Assembly (NCBI RefSeq): GCF_033115175.1
Contig: NC_084837.1
Coordinates: 73,245,266 to 73,309,265 of the forward strand
Length of the DNA: 64,000 nt
Source of the DNA: Lepus europaeus
Taxonomy: Eukaryota; Chordata; Mammalia; Lagomorpha; Leporidae
Direction: 5' to 3'
A program made the position numbers and the translations under genes. Positions 43,108-55,100 of the stretch are shown here, one piece after another. The first letter of the stretch is position 1; every line of letters starts with the position of its first letter. The notes under the pieces were generated by a model. It was not told where the DNA came from and searched no databases. It saw only the letters and a list, made by a program, of their open reading frames with translations.

Positions 43108-46100
43108 CTGAGGAAGAGAAACAGTAAAAGTCAGTGCTGAAACCTGTACCCAGAAAATGAAAAGATACACATATTACACAGCTTAGTAGCCAGCTTCAGG
43201 GGAGGTGTTGCGCTCAGTAAAGATGCCCACAGCCCATGGTGGAGTGCCTGGGAGTGAGTCCCAGCTCCACTCGTGATTCCAGCTTCCTGCTAATGGACAC
43301 CCTGGGAGGCAGCAGGTGATGCTCAAACAGTTGGGTCCCTACAACCCACACAGGAGACCTGGACTGAGTTCCAGGCTCCTGGCTTCATCCAAGCCCAGCC
43401 CTGGCTGTTATGGGCATCTGAAAAGTAAACCAGTAGATGGGAGACATCTCTAGGTCTGTCTTCTGTCTCTCTTTTTCAAATAAATTTTTAAAAATATAGA
43501 CCCATCTGCCAAAGATGGGAAGGAATATATCAACTCACAATGTTACTGTGTTTGCCTCAAAAGTTGTATAAAACAGACACCTACTAAGATGTACCTCAGT
43601 AATTTGGGATAAATAATATTGTATATATCTTGGTTTAGATTATAAATTTTGGGGCTGGCACTGTGGCACAGTGGGTTGAGGCCCTGGCCTGAAGCACCGG
43701 CATCCCTATGGGCACAGGTTCTAGTCACGGCTGCTCCTCTTCCAATCCAGCTCTCTGCTGTAACCTGGGAAAGCAGTAGAAGATGGCCCAAGTCCTTGGG
43801 CCTCTGCACCCACGTGGGAGACCTGGAAGAAGCTCCCGGATCCTGGCTTCGGATCGGCACAGCTCCAGCTGTTGCAGCCATCTGGGGAGTGAACCAGCGG
43901 ATGGAAGACCTCTCTCTCTGTCTCTACCTCTCTCTGTAACTCTGTCTTTCAAATAAAATAAATCTAAAAAAAAAAGATTATAAATTCCTTATTTACTGAT
44001 TTTATTTTTTGTTTGAAAAATAGAGACAGAATAGAAGTAAAATTGACACTTTAGGAAGCAATGACTCTGAACAGCCCTTGTCTCAATTGTTGAGGAACAA
44101 TTTTTTTTCATACTATTTGTTGGACTCTTTACTTAACACAGAGCTAGTTATATGTGTATAAAGTTAATTGAAAACAGATCTTAGAAATAAAAATGGGAAT
44201 AGGAGAGGGAGGAGGAAGGGAGGAGGGCAAGCATGAGGGAAGAATCACCTTATTTCAAACGCTGCAATTATGAAATGTATGAAGTCTGTATTCCTTAAAT
44301 AAAAGGTTTCTGGGGTTGGTGGGGGGAGGAAAAATAGAGACAGAGATCTTCCACCCACTGGATCATTCCCCAGATGCCTGCAACAGCCACGGCTGGACCA
44401 GGCCTAGTGAGGAACCCAAACTCCATCCAGGTCTCCTATATGTACAGCAGGGACTCAAATACTGACAACATTATTTGCAATCCACATTAGAGCAGCAAGC
44501 TGGATCAGAAACAGAAGAGCCATGGCTCAAACCAGCTCCTCCAGGACTGGCTGTGGGTGTCCCAAGTAGCAACTTAACCAATGAACCAAATGCCCACAAC
44601 TAAATTATATTTTAATATATTAAATTTATACTAAATTATATTCATTTATATTTTCCATATTCCACCTCATTCTCAAATGATCTGAGATGCCTGTAACAAA
44701 GGAAATATATATACCAAGATGAATAAAATAGTAATAAAAAACAAGGACTATGGAAGAGAGAAAAGACAATAAATTAACCACAAGAAATATTACGACAGTT
44801 GAACCTCAGCATCAATTTTAGTAGCAAATTTCCCAGCAGTCAGGGCAAAGAAAAAGGAAACAATGTAGGTTGTGTCTTCTTGAAACCATAAAGGAAGAAG
44901 GAAACCAGTTCAATAGGAGAAAGGTTTGCTCCAGGGCATACTACAAACCCAAGAAATAAGCTCAGGGCTGGTTGGGGCACAGCAGGTTAAGCGGCTGCTT
45001 AGGACGCTGGCATCCCACAGGGCTGCCAGTCCAAGTGCCCGCTGTTCCACTTCCGATCCAGCTCCTTGCTAATGTGTCTCGGAAAGTGGCAGAACATGGC
45101 CCAAGTGCTTGGGCCCCTGCACCCAGTGGGAGACTCAGAAGAAGTAAATGGAAGATCCCTCTCTATCTCCCTCTATATATAACTCTTTCAAATAAATAAA
45201 ATGAATCTTAAAAAAAAAAAGCTGAATTGCTCAAAAAAGAAAGACATTCAATGAGATCTTAACAAACAATGGAAAAATAATGGACAATATCTTTGACAAA
45301 TTTTATAAGGAACAGTATTTTTATTAAGTATTCTCTAGAGTGCTGCTTTCCTTGAAGATGTCAAGGAGATGTTCATATTCGTCTGCTATGCAGAATCAGT
45401 AGCTGGACCATGATGCTATTAAAGCAAACTTGTTATAAGAAATAAGGCTGGCGCTGTGGCTCACTGGCCGGTGCCACGGCTCACTAGGCTAATCCTCCGC
45501 CTTGCGGCGCCGGCACACCGGGTTCTAGTCCCGGTTGTCCCTCTTCCAGGCCAGCTCTCTGCTGTGGCCAGGGAGTGCAGTGGAGGATGGCCCAAGTGCT
45601 TGGGCCCTGCACCCCATGGGAGACCAGGAGAAGCACCTGGCTCCTGCCATCGGATCAGCGCAGTGCGACGGCCGCAGTGCGCCAGCCGCAGCGGCCATTG
45701 GAGGGTGAACCAACGGCAAAAGGAAGACCTTTCTGTCTCTCTCACTGTCCACTCTGCCTGCCAAAAAAATTTTAAAAATTTAAAAAATAAAAAAAAAAAA
45801 GAAATAAGAGGTGGGGGGCGGCACTGTGGCGTAAGGGATAAAGCCACCACCTGCAGTGTCGGCATCCCATATGGGCGCTGGTTTGAGACCCAGCTGCTCC
45901 ACTTCTGATCCAGCTCTCTGCTATGGCCTGGGAAAGCAGTAGAAGATGGCCCAAGTCCTTGGGCCCCTGCTCCTGAAGAAGCTCCTGGCTCCTGGCTCCT
46001 GACTTTGGATCCGCCCAACTCTGGCTGTTGCAGCCATTTGGGGAGTGAAGCAACAGATGGAAGACCTCTCTCTTTCTCTCTCTCTCTCTCTCTTTCTCTG

Positions 46101-49100
46101 CCTCTCTGAACTCTGCATTTCAAACAAATAAATAAATAAATATTTAAAAAAAAAAAAAAGAAATAAGAGGGGCAACCGTTGTGGCACAGTGGTTATGTCG
46201 CTGCTCCAGGGCTGGCACTGTGGTGCAGTGGGTTAAACTGCCACCTGAGTCACCGGCATCCCATATGAGCGCCGGCTGGAGTCTGGGCTGCTGCATTGCT
46301 GATCCAGCTCCCTGCTAATGTGCTTGGGAAAAGCAGCAAAGATAGCCCAAGTGCTTGGGCCCCTGCACCCCTGTGGGAAGCCAGGATGGAGTTCCTGGTT
46401 CCTGGCTTCAGCCTTGCCTCATCCTTGACCATTGTGGCTACCTGGGGAGAGAAACAGCAGATGGAAGATCTCTTTTGCTCTGGCTCTCCCTCTCTCTGTA
46501 GCTCTGCTTTTCAAATCAATAAATAAATCTTTAAAAAAAAAAAAAAGACACTGCTCTGGATTCACATACCACATGCGGGGTGCCTGGGGTTGAACCCTGC
46601 TCCATTCCCAGCTCGGTTTTCTGCTTGTGTGCTCCCTGGGAGGCAGCAGGTGATGGTTCAAGTACTTGGGCCCCTGCTACCCACATGGGAGACCCAGACT
46701 GTGTTCCATGCTCCTGGCTTTAGCCTAGCCCAGCACCAGTGAACCAGAAGATGGAAACATGGAATCTCTCTCTGTCACTCTGCCTTTTTTTTTTTTTTTT
46801 AACTTATTTATTTGAGAACTAAAGCTACAGACAAGAGAGAGAGAGACAGAAAGGTCTTCCATCTGCTGATTCACTCCCCAAATGGCTGCAGTGGCTGGAG
46901 CTGGGCTGACCCGAAGCCAGGAGCTTCTTCCAGGTCTCTCACTACAGGTGCAGGGGCCAAGCACTTGGGCCATCTTCCACTGCTTTCCCAGTAGCAAAGA
47001 GCTGGATCAGAAGAGGAATAGGTGGGTTGCCGGTGCTGCAGGCAGAGGCTCAGCCCACTACACCACAGCGCCACACTGCCTTTCAAATAAAGAGAATAAA
47101 AATAAAACTTAAAAAAAAAAAAAAACAGAGACAAAAGCACTGCAACAGATAAAACCCTGTGCAGCACGCAAAGTTACCTGTTTAGATTTCACATATTAAC
47201 ATGGCTTTCTAGAATGAACTATAACTTTTAAAGCAACAGAAAAGAAAAGAAAGACCTGGCCAAGCGACGACATCCTAAGAACAATTTTTTCAGCCTCTGG
47301 CGCGTGTCCCAGGATATCTTTACCTGCTCTCTCCTTTTAGTTTCTGGGCCGCCTGTGTTGATAACTTAATCTGCTGGTCGAGCCTCTGCAAGAAATCTCT
47401 GGCTGTCACCTCCTCAGGCTGCCCGGGCTGAACATCAGGTTCCTGAGGACTGGGAGGAGGGAGGTCTTCCCCAGCCCTCACTGGCAGCTCCTCCTGAGCA
47501 AAACTGCTATCAACAGTTTCATTTTCTGGCGAATCGATGGAGTTCAGTCCATTAAATGCCAAAGGCTTCTCTGATATAATTGGGATGCTCAAAGTTTTCT
47601 TCAGAAATATACAATCATTGGTAAACAGATTATTGGCCCTTTTTATCTGCTCCATCTAAAAATGTAAAAAAGCAAACACGGAGTTACAGGTAACAGGTGC
47701 AGAGCAGGGTTTATCCCATGACACAGATCTACAGCCATTCCCGAGCAAGGTGTGCACAGCACTTTCTCTGGGTTCAAGGTTCTCCTCCGAGGTTTGGTCA
47801 CCGCCCAGATTTCTGCAGTTATCTAAAGGGATGTCAGGAAAAATTCTGCTTCCCACTAGACTTCCCCCACCCCAACTATATTATTGCCCCTACAAAACAG
47901 CCTTGAGTCTCTGAAAAAAAAAAAAAGTAGAATTTTTAGCACTTACTTATTAGACTCCATTTTTGTTTTAACATTTCTATTACCTGTTTTCCTTAAAAAA
48001 AAAAAAAAAACTTACTATTGTTGCTATTTTACCTGTAGGATGTTTTCTACGTGTCTAGAATTGTGAGTCTAACCCAGACAGACATACAGCCGGAATCTGA
48101 AAGAATGGGATAGGAGGGGCAGCAGGCAATAGGAAGTGCTCCTCTGGAAGGCGGCGTTCTGATTCTGATTCTTTTGATTTCAGATGGGCCTTGAAGGATG
48201 GGTACACCTGGGGCAGGCGAGGAGAGGAGGGGAGGGGTCTTTTACATGCGATGTCTTTGCTACTCCATGAGTATAGGAAGATTCACTTTACAAATAAAAG
48301 AAACAATATGTTTGAACACATTATATACATCGAGGACTCATACAACTGGTAGGTGAAGAAGCCAGGATTTAGCACGGGAACAGAGTGGGTGTATGTTCTC
48401 AGTTAACCTTCTAACAGTTCTGCCATCCGGATACAGCCAGCTCCTTTTCACAAATGAGAAGATGGAGGTTCAAGGGCATTGAGTAGCATGCCTGAGTCCA
48501 CAGGCTGCTCAGTGTGGACGGGACCCAAACTCTGCTAGCTCTGAGCCTACTGGGGAAAAGCCTACTCTTGCTCAGCACACTGCAGTAAAATGTGTCTAGA
48601 GACTTCCCTGCCCTACCAGCCCGGGGACTTGCCCCACACCAGGCAGGCTACATGCACCATGGCATCTCATTCTTAGCGCTTTTGTTTGTGATGTATCTAC
48701 GTGAGACAGTTTGGTGCAATGACTTAAACACACAAGCCTCGGGATCTCACAGACCTGGTTCAAATCCCAGCTCCATCAACATGAACCATAGGAGCAGGAG
48801 CATGTTACTTATCTCATTGTCTACAACAGGCATCACCTGCCTTTCATGGGAAGAAAGCTAGACAGTTGAGACAGGTACCCAGGAGATACATGCAGATATA
48901 CAGTCTATAAATGTTACATCGACAGCAAATAGAGAGAAGGGAAGAGAGAGAACGGGGAAATGGAGAGAGAGATGGACTCGTAGAGTGCCTGGAAGCAGAT
49001 GGCACTTACTCCTCTCCATTTTGCAATGTGAAATTCAAAGCACACAAGAAGTGATTGAGTGAAACAAGTGCCTCCAGCTCTATAAATGTTTCAACTGGAA

Positions 49101-52100
49101 TTTCTGCCTGACTCTGATGTCTCTACAATGTCCAGATTAAAGTGCATGAGAAATGGAACCAAATTATGGGGAGCCTTTAATGCCAAATTGATTCTGGGTA
49201 AAGAAATTATATTTCTACTTCAAACAGCCAACAAAAATAACAGTCAAATAAATGCATCCTGTTCCTCCTGTTTCCTTATTAGAAGCTGGATCCATGCAAA
49301 CAGAACCTTTAAAGACTTTTTCTTTCCCTCTCTCTCTTTTTAAAGATACCACAAGGCTGGTGCTGTGGTGCAGTGGGTTAAGCTGCCACGTGGAACACCC
49401 ACATCCCCATATTAGGTCTACTTTGAGTCCCAGATACTCCACTTCCTATTCAACTCCCTGCTAATATGCCTGAAAGGAAGCAAATGATGGCTTAAGTACT
49501 TGAGTCCCTGCCACCAGTGGAGGAGACCCAGATGAAGTTCTTGGCTTCTGGCTTTGGCCTGGCCCAGTCCTGGCTGTTGTGGGCTTCTGAGAAGTGATTC
49601 AGCAGCCTTTCAAATAAATAAATAAACCTTAAGAAATAACTAAAGGATACTGGGGCCAGAGTTGTGGCACAGCTGGTTGAGCTGCCACCTGTGATGCCAG
49701 CATCCCATATGAGCACTCGTCCAAGTCCCGCTGCTCCACTTCTGATCCAGCTCCTTGCTAATGCACCTAGGAAAGCTGCAGAAGATGGCCCAAGTGCTTG
49801 GCCCCTGTACCCACGTGGGAGACCTAGAAAAAGCTCCTAGCTTCTGGCTTTGGCCTGGCCTAGCCCTGGCCATTGTGGCCATTTGCGGGATGAGCCAGCA
49901 GATGGAAGACCTCTCCTACTCTCTCTCTCTCTGCCTCTCTCTCTCTCTGTCTCTTTTTCTTTCTAATTCTGCCTTTCAAATAAATAAATAAATAAATAAT
50001 TTAAAAAAAAGGAAAAAGAAACACAGGGTAGGCACTGTGGCACAGCAAGTTAAGGGGGCACCTGCGACACTGGCATCCCATATGAGTGCTGGTTCAAATC
50101 CCGACTGTTCTACTTCTGATCCAGCTCCCTGCTGATGCACCTGGGAAGACAGCCAAAGATGGCCCAAGTGCTTGGGCCCCTGCCACACATGCCGGAGACC
50201 CGGATGGAACTGCAGGCTCCTGGCCTCAGTCTGGCCCAGCCCTGGTGGTTGCAGCGATTTAGGGAGTGGATGGAAGATCTTTCTCTATCTCTGTTTCTAA
50301 TTCTTCCTTCCAAAAACAAAGATACTGTATTAAGCTGCTGCTATTTGTGACAGCAGCATCCCGTATCAGAGAACTGGTTCAAGTCCTGGCTGCTCTGCTT
50401 CCAATCCAGCTTCCTGCTAATGCACCTCAGAAGGCCCCAGAAGATGGCCCAGAACTTTTGGGCTCCTGCCATCCATGATGGAGGCCAAGATGGAGTTTCT
50501 GGTCCTGGCTCCAGGTGGCCCAGACCTGGTTTTTGAGGCCATTTGGAGAATGAACCAGTGGATGGAAGATCTCTCTCTCTTTTTCTTTCTCTGTCACTCT
50601 GCATTTTAAATAATAATTTTTTAAAAAGATACTGTATTAAAGAATAGAAATAGAAGGGGTGGTTCTTTGTGTTCTAGTTTCTAGTTTAAGGAAAGCAGGC
50701 AAGGGTGAAAGAGAGAGAAAGAGAGAGAGAGAGAAAGAGAGACCGAGACCATGAACATGGGCAGGTACATTTTAGGGACAAAATTAAAATACATAAATCC
50801 CAAGTACCTCTGGTCTAGTTTATGTTTAGGTGTGGGAGAGTTAAATAGCTTGAGTACACTGCCTATGGCAAGTTCAAGTTTGTTCTACTGACTTTTGTAG
50901 CCCACATTTTGCTGCCCTTAGTTGCTGTTACAGCACAGGAGTCCCATGGCTCTGAGCCCTGCCCTGGCTCCAGGGTGAGCACAGGACTCATTCCTGCCCT
51001 TTGAAGCATCACAGGCTAGCGTGACAGAACTTGCCAGACATGCAAAGACAGGGAGGGGCAAAGTTCTCTACTCCTGCTGGAAGGAGATGTGTGGGGCTGC
51101 AGGCAGTCATCCTGCCACCTTGAGGAACCTGATAGCCAAGCCACCACGAGGAGGGTATCTGGGTATCTAGGTCATAGCCTGAAGCCAAAATACCCTTGGA
51201 CCTTTCGGTATGAGCCATTTTGGGTTTGGCTGGTTTTTCCCTTAGGCCAATTAAAGTTTTCTATCCCTTGTAACTGAAAGAGCCCTGGGAGATCTGATAC
51301 AGTGCCCTTTGAAGTGCTTCCTGGAAGAGGCCTGAGGCTGCTAACAGTAACTGCTGCCTGGGCATAGTGTGGGGTCAGAACCTGAGAGCAGCACCAGGGT
51401 CTGAGTTGCGGAGCAGACCTGGGAACAGCAAGGGAACACACAGTTCCTTCTGTAGCCTCCCCGGCTCCACAAAGATCTTACAACACCACGTGCTGAGGAT
51501 GCATGGATGAATTAACACAAGTCAGAGGAACCAGCCTAGAAGACAAACCCAGGGAAGCAACCACAAATGGGCAGAGTTATTTCCTCCTTTTAAACTCACA
51601 CTCTCCTCCCTATGGCCTCCCTACTCTTCTTGAGTCTATTCTAAACCCTGGGAAGGGAACTTTTTAAAAACTGCATAATCTGGAGGTGGCATTGTGGGAC
51701 AGTGGGTTAACCCACCTCCTGCGACACCAGCATCCCTTATGAGTGCTGGTTTTAGTCCTGGCCGCTCCTCTTCTGATCCAGCTCCCTGCTAATGCACCTG
51801 GGAAGACAGCAGAAGATGTTCCAAGTGCTTAGGTCCCTGCTACCCACATGGGAGACCTAGATGGAATACATGGCCCCTGGCTCTGGCCTGGCCCAGCCGC
51901 AGCCATGACAGCCATTTGGGGAGCGAACCACTCGATGGAAGATCTCTGTCTCCCATTCTCTCTATAACTCTTTCAAATAAATCAATTAATTTAAAAAAGA
52001 ACTGCATGATTCCAGACGCCTTGTCCCTAGAGTCCCAGCTGGAGTTCCCATGGTGGAATCACTGTGCCTCTGGTGGCTGTGCTCCCTGGAGCCAGGCTCC

Positions 52101-55100
52101 CAACAGGCAGCCTCTCCTCCAAAGCTCCAGCGCTTGCCTGTCTTCCCCTGACCCTGCAGGCCTAGCAGTGAGTCCTGCTGTTGCTGGTCTCTGGGTGCAT
52201 CCCCCTGCCTTTTCCCTAGCCCTGCTCTCACGCTGTTGGTGTGCCTCCAGCAACCCCTCTCGGGTCATACGCTCGGAGCATGCTACCTGCATCCCACCCG
52301 GCCCCTGGCTGACCCATGTATCACACAGAGCAAGACAGGCCGTCAAGGCCAGGCTCGGGGTCAGTGACAGAGGGCATGAGCCAAGGTGAGAGAGTCAGAG
52401 GCTGGGTGTGGTGAGAAGCCACAGGCAGTGCAGGGCAGGGTTCCCCTGGCTCTGGGACACCCTGCCCGTAACTGATTGGCTACAGCCCTGCCACTGAGCT
52501 TCCTGAAGCCAAGGGCAGCATCTTCCCCGTCTCAGTATCATCAGCAAGCACTGAAACTCCTTCTTGACCTTTACAGTCCCGACTCCAAGATGACACGGAG
52601 GACCCCAGTGTCTAAAACACCGAGGGCAACCTGACCTCGTAAGCACCGAGGCGGGACTCAGACTCGAGTCCGAAGGTGAGAACAGGTGAGTGTGCTTCGC
52701 CTGTGGCAGTCCCTGGAGCACAGGCCCTGGTCACACGTTCAGGGTTCACAGGCTGGCCTCACCACCTCCTAACCATCCTCTGTGCCTGTGGTCTTATCTG
52801 TATGTTTTCTATATGAAAACACAGTGACAGTTCCTTCCACATAATATGACTGCTACAAACATTAAACAGAGATCAATTCATGGAAAGTATTTAGAATAAT
52901 ACATGGGACATGGCACCCTGGAAGCACTCAAAGATATTAGCGACCATTATCATTAAATTTGGTTAAAAGTAAGAAAGCAATTGATAGACACAGATCGTAA
53001 CATGTACTTAGCAAACAAGAAGGAAGGAGGAGTAATAGTCTATTTAAAAATATTTTCTCCTCCAAAGTAAGAATATATAAAGAAAAGTTCATATAAATAA
53101 GTCCAGATAAATAACACAATGTGTTGTCACTGCCCCCACAGTATAATAAAAGAGCTTTTTCCCTCAAAAAAAAAAAAGACTTATTAATCTGACAGGCAGA
53201 GTCACAGAGAGAGTCAGACAGACAGACAGAGGTCTTCCCTCTGCAGATTTACTCCCCAAATGGCCACACCCAAATGGGGTGGGGCAGGTCAGAGCCAAGG
53301 GCCAGGAATTCATCTGAGTCTCCCAGGAACTCAAGCGCTTGAGCCTTCAGGCACAGCTTCCTAGGCACATTAACAAGAATCTAGATTGAAAGCAGGGCAG
53401 CTGAGACTCGAACCAACATCTAACAGCATTTGCAGGTGCCCCAAGGGACCGCTTAAGCCACTGTTTCACAGTGCAGCCCCCTGAACAAAAGGTTTGTTAA
53501 AGATTTAAAAAAAAAAAAAAACTAATTTAAGGGGCCAATGCTATGGCATAGCGGGTAAAGAATACCACCTCTGGCGCCGGCATCCCATGTGAGTGCTGGG
53601 CATCCCATATGGATGTGTCCTGGCTGCTCTACTTCCGATCCAGCTTCCTGCTAATGTGCTGGGAAAGCAGCGGAATACGGTCCAAGTAATTGGGCCCCTA
53701 AACCCAAGTAGGAGACCAGGAAGAAGCTCCTGACTCCTGGCTTCAGATCGGCCCAGCTTCGGCTGTTGAGGCCATCTGGGGAGTGAACTAGCAAATGGAA
53801 GAGATCTCTCTCTCTCTCTCTCTCTCTGCCTCTCTGTAACTCTGCCTTTCAAATAAATAAATAAATCTTAAACAAACAAAAAAAAAAACTAGTTTTTTAA
53901 AAATACAATGAATTTGGACTGGGCATTTAGCATAGCAGTTAGAATACCAGTTAAGGCACTCTTATTCCACATCAGAGTACCTGGGTTTGAGTCCCAGCCC
54001 TGACTCCTGGCTCCAGCTTCCTGCTAATATACACCCTGGGAGGCAGTTGATGATGGCTCAAGTACATGGGTCCCTGACAGCCATGTGGGAGACCCAGACC
54101 GAGTTCCCAGCTCCTGGCCTAGGCCTGACCTAGTCCTTACTACAAACAGCATTTGGGTAGCAACCAACAAATGAAAACGCTCTCTCAGCTGCTGGCTCTC
54201 CCCTCTACCCTGAGAAAGGAATGAAAGGGAAGGGGCCCGCGCTGTGGCGTAGTGGGTAAAGCCGCCGCCTACAGAGCCAGCATCCCATTTGGGCACCGGT
54301 TTGAGTCTCAGCTGCTCCATTTCCGATCCAGCTCTCTGCCATGGCCTGGGAAAGCAGTAGAAGATGGCCCAGATCCTTGGGCCCCTGCACCCGCATGGGA
54401 GACCTGGAGGAAGCTCCTGACTCCTGGCTTTGGATTGGTACAGCTCCGGCTGTTGTGGCCAATCGGGGAGAGAACCAGCAGATGGGAGATCTCTCTCTCT
54501 CCCTCTGTCTCTCCTTCTCTCTGTGTGTAACTCTGACTTTCAAGTAAATAAATAAATCTTTTTTAAAAAATAGCTTATCTAAAATGACTCCCCTATAAAT
54601 TCATCCTGTAAAGGTGAATTTACTTTGGGGGGAATTTGAAAAACTTCCCCACAGGGCACCTCCACATCAGCTGATGGGTGTGGCCTCCAATAGGACACTG
54701 AGCCCTTATCAGTGTACCTGCCTCACAGGGGACGTGAGGGTCAGCAGTTTCCTTGCTCTTCCTTCCTTAGGAGGAGGGGCCCTTCAGAAAACCTGCCAGG
54801 ATGTGCAGCAACTGACGCTTACGCGGCACCGTGTGGCTTTCAGCAGACTTCTATATGCACGTAAAACTCTCAACTGAGTATTATTTTACAGAAAAGAAAA
54901 CAGACTTGTATGATTCCACCAAGACTCACCCCGACCTCTGTCTCTTGGTACCTTGTGGGTGTTGCTAACAATCAGCCCTTCCACTGCCACCAGCTCATGA
55001 GAAGAAAATCTCTCTTCCTTCGCCACACTGTCTCACAATACTACATGAGAGTCCATTTGTAAGAATAGTTCAAAAAAGGCAAATCTGGGCCGATGCTGTG

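Larger units (their letters stand above)
46169..47124 (+). mobile_element. C-repeat host, split twice by later C-repeats
   Basis: Pieces at 46169-46207, 46547-46783 and 47072-47124 read on from one another: head GGCAACCGTTGTGGCACAG, body, and tail CTGCCTTTCAAATAAAGAGA. Two more C-repeats sit between the pieces. Confidence 0.85.
47656..49353 (-). other. LYSMD2 intron 1, proximal unique part
   Basis: Two MIR fossils (about 48375-48560 and 48700-48850) and otherwise no recognised element. Confidence 0.5.

Noticed and set aside
45461-46123. 220-codon minus-strand open frame
   Set aside because: Runs through two C-repeats in antisense and reflects SINE sequence, not a gene.
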